DNA of 64,000 bases, taken from positions 224,575 through 288,574 of the forward strand of contig NZ_JARZHH010000005.1 in the NCBI RefSeq assembly GCF_029946515.1. Direction: 5' to 3'. The DNA comes from Polyangium sp. 6x1. GTDB taxonomy: Bacteria > Myxococcota_A > Polyangia > Polyangiales > Polyangiaceae. Both the position numbers and the translations under genes were made by a program. The notes under the pieces are model-generated. The model had not been told where the DNA came from. It did not search any database and saw only the letters and a program-made list of their open reading frames with translations. This document shows, piece after piece, positions 7,944 to 16,510 of this stretch (positions are counted from its first letter, which is position 1; the number at the start of each line of letters is the position of its first letter).

Positions 7944-8746
7944 GGCCCATGCTCCCTCTCAAGCGACATCCCACCCGTTCGCATGCGAGCGCCGGCAAAC
8001 CCTCCGCGGAAACCCCGAATTTCGTGGCGGGCAAGAGCGTCTACGTCGCCGACGTCGACGATTACGATCTCAACCGCACCATGCTGTATGCGCTGGGCGC
8101 GAAGGGCGTGACGAACAAGCTGATGGCGACGGCGGACCTCATCCTCCACGGCGGGACCGAGGCGCCGCAGAAGGCGCGCGCCAAGTACCCCTCCGCCAAG
8201 ATCGCGCGGACCTCGGCCATCCTGCCCTTGTTTCACCACGAAATACGGTCCTTCAGCGAGCTCGTCCGCGCGCTCCAGCGCCACGGTTTCACCGTGCGAA
8301 ACCCGAGCGACGAGGGGGACGCGATCTTCGACCACTTCGAGCTTTCGCTCGTCGACGATTCGCTTCACGAGACGCTCTTGCATTGGCTCCGGAGCTCGGA
8401 GTTCATCCGCAAATTCGCGCGAAAGCAGCACTTTCCCATCGACGTCCGCGAGGAAGGATACATCGATTTCACGATCCCGGACAGCGGCGGTGTGACCTGG
8501 TATTACGCCTGGAACAGCGACGCGTGGAGCCGTGTCCACGCGCTGCGGGGCGAGGGCGATTACCCGCTGGACATCAAGGGCCATCAGCTCCTGCGCGTCG
8601 AGCCCTTGGTGTGGACGCAGAGCACAGGGCTCTACTTTCACGAATATCCGTGTCTCGACAGCATCACCGGCCTGTTCATCCAGGCGGGTGTCGATGCTCG
8701 CACCGGCATGGTGAACGGGACGGCGATTTCCCGCGTGTGGACGTAG
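7940..8746 (+). CDS. Cytoplasmic protein with possible BRCT-like N-terminal domain
   Basis: This 268-aa protein has no signal peptide. Residues about 26-95 (FVAGKSVYVADVDD, YALGAKGV, ADLILHGG, QKARAKYPSAKIARTSAI) follow the strand-helix-strand order of a BRCT domain: GK start, a GA/GG turn, then a K..KA pattern before the next strand. BRCT domains bind DNA ends or phosphopeptides; this match is by eye and tentative. The C-terminal half (VDDSLHETLLHWLRSSEFIRKFARKQHFP and onward) is unfamiliar. ATG 7940 overlaps the upstream stop as ATGA; ATG 7949 is an alternative. Coupling to a lipoprotein gene is unusual for a BRCT protein. Confidence 0.65.
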   Translation: MRPMLPLKRHPTRSHASAGKPSAETPNFVAGKSVYVADVDDYDLNRTMLYALGAKGVTNKLMATADLILHGGTEAPQKARAKYPSAKIARTSAILPLFHHEIRSFSELVRALQRHGFTVRNPSDEGDAIFDHFELSLVDDSLHETLLHWLRSSEFIRKFARKQHFPIDVREEGYIDFTIPDSGGVTWYYAWNSDAWSRVHALRGEGDYPLDIKGHQLLRVEPLVWTQSTGLYFHEYPCLDSITGLFIQAGVDARTGMVNGTAISRVWT

Positions 8747-8794
8747 CGTCGTCGACGCGAAAACTCGCTCGATCTTTCGGAAATCGCGGGAAGG

Positions 8795-11242
8795 CTACTG
8801 CGTCCGCACGATGATGTGGAAGCCGAACGGCGTCTCCACGATCTCGCTCGTCTGTCCCACGTTGAGTTTGTCGACGGCTTCTTCGAATTCGCGGATCATC
8901 GCGCCCCGAGGGAACGTGCCGAGATCGCCGCCGCGTTGCGCGGCGCCAGGCTCGTCGCTGTACTGTGCGACGATATCGGAGAAGCTCGCCCCCGCGCGTA
9001 ATCGCTTGCGCGCCTCCTCTGCGCGCGCGAGCGCCTCGCTGCGGGTGCGCGTGACGTGGGCCGGCGCGCGCTTCGAGCCCGCATACATCACGATCAGGTG
9101 CTTCGCCCCCATCTTCGGCGCCGTCGCCGAGGCCGCAGGGGGCGCCGGGGGCGCCGGCGGGCTCAGCGGAGGCGGGGTCGTCGCCACGAGGGGCACGGGC
9201 TTCCGGGCGTCGGCCTTCAGGGCGCCGGGGGCGATCGGCTCGGCCGGTTTCAGGGCCTTCTCGACGTATCGCTTGAAGACGCGGAGGGGTTGCGCGCCGC
9301 TCACGAAGGAATCGTTGATCACGAAGCCCGGCGTGCCCGTGATCTTGAGGCGATCGGCCAGCTCGAAATCGGCCTGGACCACCTTCCAGTGCGTGCGCGC
9401 GTCGAGCGCCGCCGAGAGCTTCGCCACGTCGAGCCCCGCCTCGGCGGCCTTGCGCTCGATGGACGGGCGGCTCAAGCCCTGCTCGGATTGATCCTCCCAG
9501 AGGCGCGCGGAGAAGGCCCAGAAGCCGGCCTCGCCTTTTTGCCGGAAGGCCTCGACGGAAGCCTCGGCGGCCAATCGCGCTTGCCTGTGGAACACGAGCG
9601 GCAAATGCCGCCACACCACGCGGACCTTGCCCGGATAGGCGGCGATGAGCTGATCGATCTCCGCCTGCGCGCGCTTGCAGAAGGGGCACTGGAAATCGGC
9701 GAACATCTGAATGGTCACCGCCGCCCCAGCCGGCGCGCCCTTGCCCGGGTTGTCCTTCGTGGGCGCGGGGGCGAGGATCCTCTCCATGGCGGGGGGGCCC
9801 TTCCCGTCCTTCTGGAGGGCATCGTAGATCTTCGCGGCCGGCGTCCCCTCGGCGACGAGCTTTTGGGCCTTCGTGATCTCCTCGTCGATGATCAGCTCGA
9901 ACTGCTCGCGGGGCTGTGCTCCGATGAGCCGCCTGCCATTGATGAAGAAATGAGGCGTGCCCGACGCCTGGAGATCCTCGGCGAGGACCTGATCCTGCTC
10001 GATGCGCGCCGCGTGCTTGTGGGATTCGATCGCCTTCTTCACGCGCTTCACGTCGAGACCGAGGGCGAGCGCGAGGTTTTCGAGATCGGGATCCGCGAGG
10101 CGATCCTGGGTGTCGAAGAGCGCCTGAAACGCCTTCCAGAAGGCGGCCTCGCCCTTTTGCGCGCCGGCCTCGATGGCGAATTCGGCGGCCGCCTCGGCGC
10201 GCGGATGCATGGGCAGGGGGTTGTGCTTGAAGACGATGCGCAGTTTGTCGCCGTACTTGGCTTCGAGCTCGGGGAGCGTCGCGATGGAGCGCTTGCAGAA
10301 GGGGCACTGAAAGTCGCCGAACATCACCACCGTCACGAGCGCGGTCGATTTTCCGCGCGCGGGGGAGCCGTCGAGCGGCACCTTCCAGACCGTGGTGTCC
10401 GGCGTCCGGTCAGGAGGAGGGGGCGGCGCAGGCGGCGGGGTCCTGTAGTTTTGCTCGGAGCGTTCGGCATAGATGTGCTCGGGGGCGAGGCCCGCGCGCC
10501 GGAGCGCAGCGATCTCCTGGAGCTCGGCGTCGATGATCCCCTGGTACTTCGTGAGGGGATGGGCGCCGGTGACCAGGATGCCATTGATGAACGAGGCCGG
10601 CGTGCCCGTGACGCCGACTTTCTTGGCGAACGCGAGGTCCGCGTCCACGGCCTCGGCGAAGCGCTGCTGCTCGAAGGCGTCCGCGAAGGCCGAGGGGCTC
10701 ACGCCGCTCTTTTCGGCCCATTCCGTGAAAAATGGGGTGTCGAGGGAACGCTGGTTTTGGAAGGCGAGGGCGTGAAACTTCCAGAATGCGCTCGCGCCGC
10801 CGAGCCGCAGCACGGTCGCGGCCGCGAGGTGCGCGGGACGCGCCTGGTTGTGGAAGGGGAGCGGCTTGTGTCTCCAGACGACCCGCAGCTTTTCCGGCCC
10901 GTATTGCTCCTGCAGGAGGGCCAGCGTGCTCATGAGCCGCGACGTGAATGGGTCTTGGAAATCGCCCCAGATGACCATCGTGACGGGGGCGAGCGCGTTT
11001 CCCCAGATGGGATCACTCGGCCCGACGGGGACGGCGGTGCCGGGGTCGGGGAACGCCGCCGTGCCCTCGGCCGCGCCCTCGGCGGCGAGCTCGTCGCTGG
11101 CCACGGGCATGGGGCGGCGCTCCGGGTTGTCCGGGCGAACCGTCACCGCCGGTTGCACGGGCGGCGGGGGCGCGCAAGCAGCGAGCAGGATCAGGGCTGT
11201 CGAAACGAACGCCGCGCGGCGCCGTCCACGTGCGTGGTTCAT
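8795..11242 (-). CDS. Lipoprotein with three DsbA-like thioredoxin domains and C-terminal parvulin PPIase
   Basis: This 815-aa protein has a lipobox at Cys23 (LLAAC) and a Pro-rich tether. Three DsbA/thioredoxin-fold units follow. Unit 1 (about 78-265) has DPFT at 97-100 in place of CxxC but keeps TGTPA. Unit 2 (about 283-475) has Cys313-x-x-Cys316 (CPFC) and SGTPH. Unit 3 (about 505-665) has Cys519-x-x-Cys522 (CPFC) and TGTPG. A Pro/Ala linker leads to a PpiC/parvulin rotamase domain (about 712-815: AEEARKRLRAGASFSDIVAQYSDE, GGDLGTF, TPFGFHIIVRT). The protein probably oxidises, isomerises and refolds exported proteins at the outer membrane. The ATG at 11242 has GAGGAG before it. The redox-dead first unit may bind substrate. 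Confidence 0.88.
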   Translation of the reverse strand: MNHARGRRRAAFVSTALILLAACAPPPPVQPAVTVRPDNPERRPMPVASDELAAEGAAEGTAAFPDPGTAVPVGPSDPIWGNALAPVTMVIWGDFQDPFTSRLMSTLALLQEQYGPEKLRVVWRHKPLPFHNQARPAHLAAATVLRLGGASAFWKFHALAFQNQRSLDTPFFTEWAEKSGVSPSAFADAFEQQRFAEAVDADLAFAKKVGVTGTPASFINGILVTGAHPLTKYQGIIDAELQEIAALRRAGLAPEHIYAERSEQNYRTPPPAPPPPPDRTPDTTVWKVPLDGSPARGKSTALVTVVMFGDFQCPFCKRSIATLPELEAKYGDKLRIVFKHNPLPMHPRAEAAAEFAIEAGAQKGEAAFWKAFQALFDTQDRLADPDLENLALALGLDVKRVKKAIESHKHAARIEQDQVLAEDLQASGTPHFFINGRRLIGAQPREQFELIIDEEITKAQKLVAEGTPAAKIYDALQKDGKGPPAMERILAPAPTKDNPGKGAPAGAAVTIQMFADFQCPFCKRAQAEIDQLIAAYPGKVRVVWRHLPLVFHRQARLAAEASVEAFRQKGEAGFWAFSARLWEDQSEQGLSRPSIERKAAEAGLDVAKLSAALDARTHWKVVQADFELADRLKITGTPGFVINDSFVSGAQPLRVFKRYVEKALKPAEPIAPGALKADARKPVPLVATTPPPLSPPAPPAPPAASATAPKMGAKHLIVMYAGSKRAPAHVTRTRSEALARAEEARKRLRAGASFSDIVAQYSDEPGAAQRGGDLGTFPRGAMIREFEEAVDKLNVGQTSEIVETPFGFHIIVRTQ

Positions 11243-11420
11243 CGAGACTCCTCCATCGGGCGCGCGGAGCCTACGCGAGGACGGCCCTTCGGGGAAGGCC
11301 ATGGTGAATGTTCGAGCTACGAGGCGGTCGCGAGGGCCCGAGAGCACGTGACTCGAACCGCGATCCGCTTTATGGTGGAATCCCGAGGGGGCGCACCGCG
11401 CCCGCCAGCAAGGAGCTTCC

Positions 11421-11945
11421 GTGGAATTGAAAATTGCCCTCGTCGCTGGAGCCGTCGGCGCGCTCGCCGGTTGTGCCGGGTCGTCTTCCAACCACCCGGC
11501 GGACGCCGAGCCCGAGCCCGACCCGGCCGCGGGCAACGCCGCTCTCATGTCGCTGGACGAGAACATGGCCCGCCTGCGCGCGCTCGCGGTCTTTGATGCA
11601 GATCACGTCATCTTTGATATGCCCGGTCATTCTGTCCATTGTTATTCGGTCTGCAAGCATCGCCAGATCGCTGCATTGCGCGTGGACAAACTGGCCGACG
11701 TCGCCGAGTCCGCCGTGAAGACCCCCGCCCCCCCGGACGCCTGCGCCGAGGCGACCATCGAAAAGAACCTCGCCGCGCTGAATGCGCTCGGGATCGTGGA
11801 GGTCCGGGGGCTCATCAAGGACGAGCCCAAGAACAGCGCCAACTGTTATCAACCCTGCAAGGACGACGGCCCGGCGGCCAAGGACCTCACCTGCGAGCGC
11901 GCGGGGAAGCTCGCGAGCATCGTGAACGCGGCCAAGGATCTGTGA
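11421..11945 (+). CDS. Lipoprotein with two CYxxCK repeats; candidate substrate of the adjacent MNIO enzyme
   Basis: This 174-aa lipoprotein starts at GTG 11421 (AAGGAG about 10 nt upstream) and has a lipobox Cys18 (ALAGC). After an acidic tether come two related units of about 55 residues: DENMARLRALAVFD...HCYSVCK (Cys74, Cys78) and EKNLAALNALGIVE...NCYQPCK (Cys142, Cys146), the second with an extra Cys158; Cys108 lies between them. The paired C-Y-x-x-C-K motif in each unit is the outstanding feature. Its stop overlaps the GTG start of the DUF692-like gene. In known MNIO systems the substrate gene sits next to the enzyme and its Cys are converted to heterocycles or thioamides; by analogy this protein could be the modified product. 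That is inference. Confidence 0.8.
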   Translation: MELKIALVAGAVGALAGCAGSSSNHPADAEPEPDPAAGNAALMSLDENMARLRALAVFDADHVIFDMPGHSVHCYSVCKHRQIAALRVDKLADVAESAVKTPAPPDACAEATIEKNLAALNALGIVEVRGLIKDEPKNSANCYQPCKDDGPAAKDLTCERAGKLASIVNAAKDL

Positions 11946-12892
11946 AGCCCCGATTTCCCGAGGTGAACGGGCGCCTCGGGCTGGGCGTCGGAATGGACCT
12001 CCCGTGGGGCGCGCCCGTCGGGTTCGCCCACGAGCCCGGCCGCGGGGATCACGTGACGGATCCGGTCGTGCGGTTTCTTTCGTCCCATGCCGGAGCCTTT
12101 CGGTACCTGTTCACGTCGTTTCAGCCCCGAAGCCGAAATCACCTCGATCCGCGCGAGTACGTCGACGCCTACGACGACCTGTTTGCCCGCATTCCAGCGT
12201 TTTCCGTGCGCGCCCTCCACCAGACGACGTTCAACCTGGGCGCGCTCGAAGCCTACGATCGCAGCCGGATCATCGATTTCACGAACGCGCTCGTCGACCG
12301 GTACCATTTCGCGTGGGTGAACGAGGATCTCGGGCTCTGGTCGATCCACGGCCGGCCGTTGCCGTATCCGCTCCCGCCGTACCTCACGCCCGAGGGGCTC
12401 GACGCGGCCATCCGGAACACGGCCGAGGTGCAAGAAAAGCTCGTGGCGCCGCTCTTCGTCGAGTTCCCCGGGTTCTCGGACGGGACGAGCTTTTTCGTGG
12501 GCCAGATGCACGCGTATGATTTCTTCCGGGCGGTCGTGGAGGAGACGAGGTCGCCGGCCACGCTCGACGTGGGGCACCTCCTTTCCTATCAATGGCTGCT
12601 CGGCAAGCGGGGCGAGGCGCTGTTCGGGGAGCTCGAGCGGTTGCCGCTCGACCATTGCTTCGAAATTCACCTCTCGGGGTGCGCGATCGACGGCGATTCC
12701 TTCATGGATCATCACCACGGCGTATTGCTCGACGAGCAGTTCGAGCTCCTTCGCCGCCTCCTTCCACTTTGTCCGAACCTCTCCGCGATTACCTACGAAG
12801 ATCCGAGGCTCGACGCAGAAGGGCGGCTCGCCCCCGAGACCGTCGCGAGCTTCGAGCGCCTCCGCGCCGCCGTGGACGCGTGGTTGTCATGA
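11942..12892 (+). CDS. DUF692/MNIO-family multinuclear iron enzyme (divergent)
   Basis: This 316-aa protein has the TIM-barrel pattern of DUF692 (MbnB, TglH and bufferin maturases): GLGVGMDL at the first strand, His93 in HQTTFNLG, ValAsnGluAsp at 126-129 where relatives have a Ser-Glu-His type motif, Glu174 in VEFPG, Asp209 and His212 (LDVGHL), His243 (EIHLSG), the cluster Asp256-His257-His258-His259, and Glu286 (TYEDP). These acidic and His residues are candidate iron ligands. Family members oxidise Cys residues of peptide substrates using a multinuclear iron centre. The GTG start is kept because the N-terminal strand precedes any ATG. It overlaps both neighbours (GTGA, ATGA). Ligand substitutions suggest a separate subfamily. 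Confidence 0.78.
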   Translation: MKPRFPEVNGRLGLGVGMDLPWGAPVGFAHEPGRGDHVTDPVVRFLSSHAGAFRYLFTSFQPRSRNHLDPREYVDAYDDLFARIPAFSVRALHQTTFNLGALEAYDRSRIIDFTNALVDRYHFAWVNEDLGLWSIHGRPLPYPLPPYLTPEGLDAAIRNTAEVQEKLVAPLFVEFPGFSDGTSFFVGQMHAYDFFRAVVEETRSPATLDVGHLLSYQWLLGKRGEALFGELERLPLDHCFEIHLSGCAIDGDSFMDHHHGVLLDEQFELLRRLLPLCPNLSAITYEDPRLDAEGRLAPETVASFERLRAAVDAWLS

Positions 12893-13599
12893 TCTCGCTC
12901 GATCAGGCCCTCGACCGGCTTCTGCATCGTCGATCGTACCTGGAAGCATTTCTCGCGGGACGCGTATCCGAGCTCGGCGTGTCGGAAGCCGATCTGCGCG
13001 CGCTCCGTTCCATCGACCCCGCGCAGCTCCAAAGGACGGCTGAACGCGTGCGCGCGGACGTCCTCCATCGCAAACATCGGGGAAGCGGCGGGCTTCTGTC
13101 GCTGTATGCGCGCACCATCGATACCTGGAGGGCGGCGCATCCAGAGGATCACGAGCTCGCCGAATTGATGTCGCTGTTCCTGGAGTCGCCGGCATTCGAT
13201 GCGTATCGCGAACATCCCCACGCGGGCCCCGGGGTCTGTCTGGAAGAGGCGTTTTTCCGGTTCTGCGATGCGCGCAAGATCGGCGATGGCGCGATCCTGG
13301 AGGCCGAGTTTCTCACGGCGATGATGAAGGCGCTCGTGATGAGCCCGCGCCCGGATTTCGCCCTGCCCGCGGAGGTTCACGCCGTCCCGGAAGGGTATTT
13401 CGCGGTGGGCGAGCGGGCTGGGCCCACGCTTTATGCCGCGGCGCGCGGGAGGCTCATCCTCGGGCCGATCACGCCCTTCCTCGCGGATCTGCTGCGAGCG
13501 GCCGAGGATCCCGGCGAGATCGCTCGCAAGCACCACGTCGCCATGCCGGTCCTGCGAGCGTCGCTCGAGCACCTCGCCGAGCTCGGCCTCGGCCGCTGA
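12889..13599 (+). CDS. Partner protein of the MNIO enzyme (MbnC/TglI-like role proposed)
   Basis: This 236-aa soluble protein starts inside the stop of the DUF692-like gene (ATGA). The N-terminal half is all-helical (LDQALDRLLHRRSYLEAFLAGRVSELG...), the middle holds GVCLEEAFFRFCDARK, and the C-terminal 60 residues (RLILGPITPFLADLLRAAEDPGEIARKHH...LRASLEHLAELGLG) resemble a small winged-helix/RRE-like fold. MNIO enzymes nearly always need such a partner to hold the precursor. I assign the role from position and layout; sequence similarity to characterised partners is not evident by eye. Confidence 0.65.
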   Translation: MISLDQALDRLLHRRSYLEAFLAGRVSELGVSEADLRALRSIDPAQLQRTAERVRADVLHRKHRGSGGLLSLYARTIDTWRAAHPEDHELAELMSLFLESPAFDAYREHPHAGPGVCLEEAFFRFCDARKIGDGAILEAEFLTAMMKALVMSPRPDFALPAEVHAVPEGYFAVGERAGPTLYAAARGRLILGPITPFLADLLRAAEDPGEIARKHHVAMPVLRASLEHLAELGLGR

Positions 13600-13603
13600 C
13601 GCG

Positions 13604-16345
13604 CTATCCCGTCCCCGCCGCCTCCTTCAGCTTCCCGCGGCCGACCTCGGCGAGGAGCTTCTCCAGCGCCGGGAGGCTCGGCGGCTTCGCCATGTGCCTG
13701 TCGAAGCCCGCTTGCTTCGATCGCTCCACGTCCTCCTGCAAGGCATACCCGCTGAGCGCCACCAGGTAGACCGACCGCAGCTTCGGATCCGCGCGCATCG
13801 TCCGCGCCACGCCATATCCGTCCATCCCCGGCAGGCCGATGTCGCAGAGCACGACGTCCGGCTCGAACCGCCGCGCCTTCTCGATTCCCTCGGGCCCCGC
13901 GAACGCCACCTCCACCACGTGATCGCCCATGCCGAGCGCTTCGCGCAGCGTCTCGGCCGCGTCCACGTTGTCCTCGATCACCAGGACCCGCCGCGCCGGC
14001 TCCCTCGGCGCGTCCGCCGGCGCCGCGGCGCTCCTCCGCAGAGCCGCCTTCGCGAGCGGCAGCCGCACCGTGAACAGCGCGCCCTCGCCGAGCCCCGCGC
14101 TCTCGGCCGTCACGGTCCCGCCATGCATCTCGCTGAGCCCCTTCACCAGCGAGAGCCCGAGCCCAAGCCCCCCGCGGCTCCGATCGATCGTGCACTCCGC
14201 CTGCACGAACGGATCGAACACGCGCGGCAGCGTCTCCAGCGGAATGCCCGCGCCGTCGTCCCGCACGCGCACCACGGCCGCTTCCCCCTCACGCCTCGCC
14301 GACAAGAGCGCGTGCCCCCCGCGCGGCGTGAACTTCACCGCGTTCGTCAGCAGGTTGCCCACGACCTGCGCGAGGCGCGTCGGATCACCGTCGACGCAGA
14401 GCGAGGTGGGCTCCACCTCGACCTCGAGCTCGACGCCCGCCTGCTCGAACGTCGGCCCGAGATCCTCGGCGAGGCGACGCACGAGCTCGCCGAGATCGAC
14501 CTCTTCGCGCTGGAGCTGGATCTTGCCGCGCGAGATGCGCGTGACGTCGAGGAGATCGTCGATGAGCCGCGTCATGTGCGTGACCTGTCGCTCGATCGCC
14601 GCGTGCGCCCGCTGCGCCTGCGGTCCTCCCGGCGGGGCGCGCTCCAGGATGTAGAGGCCGTTGCGGATGGGCGCGAGCGGGTTTCTGAGCTCGTGCGAGA
14701 GCATCGCCAGGAACTCGTCCTTGCGCCGGTCCGCCTCGCGCAGCGCAGCCTCGCTCTCGCGCAGCGCTTGCTCGGCCTCCTTGCGCTGCGTGATGTCCTC
14801 GAGGATGCCCACGGTCCGGATCGGCTTGCCCGCGGCGTCGCGGATCATCCGCGCCGCGGCGTGCACCCACATGATCCGACCGTCCTTGCGGATGTAGCGT
14901 TTCTCCGCGCAGTACTCGTCGACCTCGCCGCGCGCCATGCGGCTGAACTTCTCCCAGTCCTCGTGGCGATCGTCGGGGTGCGTCATGTCGCGCACCGAGC
15001 CCGAGAGCAGCTCCTCGCGGCTGTAGCCGGTGATGTCGCAGTACCGGTCGTTCACGCGGAGGATCCGGCCCGTCGCGGGATCGACCTGGCCCATGCCGAC
15101 GATTCCCATCTCGAAGAACGCGCGGTACTGCTCCTCGCTCTGCCGGAGCGCCTCCTCGGCTTGCCTGTGCTCGGTCACGTCGCGCGTGACCACGATCGCG
15201 AGGATCTGCTTGCCGTGCTCGTCCCGCACGGGCTCGCCGCTGAAGCTGAAGTACCACGTCTGCCCCGTGTCGAGGCGCCTCGCGTGCAGGCGCCAGCCCG
15301 CGAAGGACTCGCCGCGCAGCACACGCGAGAGGGGCCACTCGTCGACGGAGAGGCATCGGCCGTCGAGATCGGTGAGCTCGAAGAACGCGGCGAAGTGCGC
15401 GAGGCGGATCGGCCTCGCGCTCGTGAAGTTGTACCGCGACGCCTCCGTGCCGTTCACGAGGATCGCGTTGGCCTCCATGTCGAAGACGACGATGCCGTCC
15501 GGGATCGCCTGGAAGACGGCTTCGAGCTGCGCGCGGCTGTGGTCGGCGCGGGCCGCGGTCTCGCCGAGCGCCACGACGAGCTGCCGGCGCTCCTCTTCGG
15601 CCCGCTTGCGCGCCGTCACGTCGCGGAAGAAGACGGCGATGCCGCCCTCCTTCGTCGGGTACACGTTCACGTGCGTCCAGAGGTCGAGCGGCGCGTAGTA
15701 CGCGTCGAAGTCGACGGGCACGCGCTCGCGCATGACGCGGTGGTACTCGCGGAAGTAGGAAGAGTGCGGGCCCGCGATGGAAGGGAAGACCTCCCAGATG
15801 ATCCGCCCGAGCGTCTCGCTCCGCGGCATCTGGCTCAAGCGCTCCTGGCCCGGGTTGACGAAGACGAAGCGGAAGTCCTGGTCGAGCACGAAGCAGGCAT
15901 CGCCGCGATCGAGCACGTCGAAGGCGCGCGCGAGATCCTCGGCGTCGTGGCGCGCGTGCTCGTGCTGCTCGTGGATGTCGAGCGCGAAGCCGGACCAGTC
16001 GACGACGGCGCCGCGGTCGTCGAGGCTCGGCGCGCTCCGGAGCGAGAACCAGCGGTAGACGCCGTCGTGCCGGCGGAGGCGGGCATCGACGACGAACCGC
16101 CCGCCCGAAGCGAGCGCGCGTCCCCACGCCCGAGCGACGCGAGCTTGGTCGTGGGGGTGCACGACGCGCTGCCAGCCGAGGCCGTGGTGCTCCTGCGCGG
16201 GCACGCCGGTGTACGCGACCCACGAGGCGCTGGTGAAGTCGCAAGCGCCGTCCGGCCGGCACGCCCAGACGAGCCCGGGCAAGCTGTCGAGGATCCGTCG
16301 ACATCGGCCCTCCGTGAGGGCAGCACCTGCACGAGGCTCGGCCAT
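13604..16345 (-). CDS. Hybrid sensor histidine kinase with multiple PAS domains and receiver
   Basis: This 913-aa cytoplasmic protein has no membrane segments. It has a PAS3-like domain (FTSASWVAYTGVP), a second PAS (FVLDQDFRFVFVNPGQERL), a third (AIPDGIVVFDMEANAILVN) and a fourth (RILRVNDRYCDITGYSREEL), each followed by PAC-type segments. Then come a HisKA domain with FLAMLSHELRNPLAP (phospho-His in SHE), a HATPase with NLLTNAVKF, DDGAGIP and GGLGLGLSLVKGL, and a C-terminal receiver with VLVIEDN, Asp in VLCDIGLPGMDG and the Lys of MAKP. It senses soluble or redox signals and relays phosphate internally. No response regulator lies beside it. The start is ATG 16345; an in-frame GTG 24 nt upstream is possible. 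Confidence 0.92.
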   Translation of the reverse strand: MAEPRAGAALTEGRCRRILDSLPGLVWACRPDGACDFTSASWVAYTGVPAQEHHGLGWQRVVHPHDQARVARAWGRALASGGRFVVDARLRRHDGVYRWFSLRSAPSLDDRGAVVDWSGFALDIHEQHEHARHDAEDLARAFDVLDRGDACFVLDQDFRFVFVNPGQERLSQMPRSETLGRIIWEVFPSIAGPHSSYFREYHRVMRERVPVDFDAYYAPLDLWTHVNVYPTKEGGIAVFFRDVTARKRAEEERRQLVVALGETAARADHSRAQLEAVFQAIPDGIVVFDMEANAILVNGTEASRYNFTSARPIRLAHFAAFFELTDLDGRCLSVDEWPLSRVLRGESFAGWRLHARRLDTGQTWYFSFSGEPVRDEHGKQILAIVVTRDVTEHRQAEEALRQSEEQYRAFFEMGIVGMGQVDPATGRILRVNDRYCDITGYSREELLSGSVRDMTHPDDRHEDWEKFSRMARGEVDEYCAEKRYIRKDGRIMWVHAAARMIRDAAGKPIRTVGILEDITQRKEAEQALRESEAALREADRRKDEFLAMLSHELRNPLAPIRNGLYILERAPPGGPQAQRAHAAIERQVTHMTRLIDDLLDVTRISRGKIQLQREEVDLGELVRRLAEDLGPTFEQAGVELEVEVEPTSLCVDGDPTRLAQVVGNLLTNAVKFTPRGGHALLSARREGEAAVVRVRDDGAGIPLETLPRVFDPFVQAECTIDRSRGGLGLGLSLVKGLSEMHGGTVTAESAGLGEGALFTVRLPLAKAALRRSAAAPADAPREPARRVLVIEDNVDAAETLREALGMGDHVVEVAFAGPEGIEKARRFEPDVVLCDIGLPGMDGYGVARTMRADPKLRSVYLVALSGYALQEDVERSKQAGFDRHMAKPPSLPALEKLLAEVGRGKLKEAAGTG

Positions 16346-16510
16346 GGCTCCATCGGCACGTGGGGCCACGCGGACGTGATCGCAAGCAGGCGCGGGGCGG
16401 AGCGGCGGCTGCCCGCGCGCCTCGGGCGAGGCGGGCTTGGCCCTTCACGTTCGGCTCGCGTCGGGGCAAACTGCGCGGCCTCTTTGGAGCCGAGGAAGGA
16501 GCGGTGGCGC

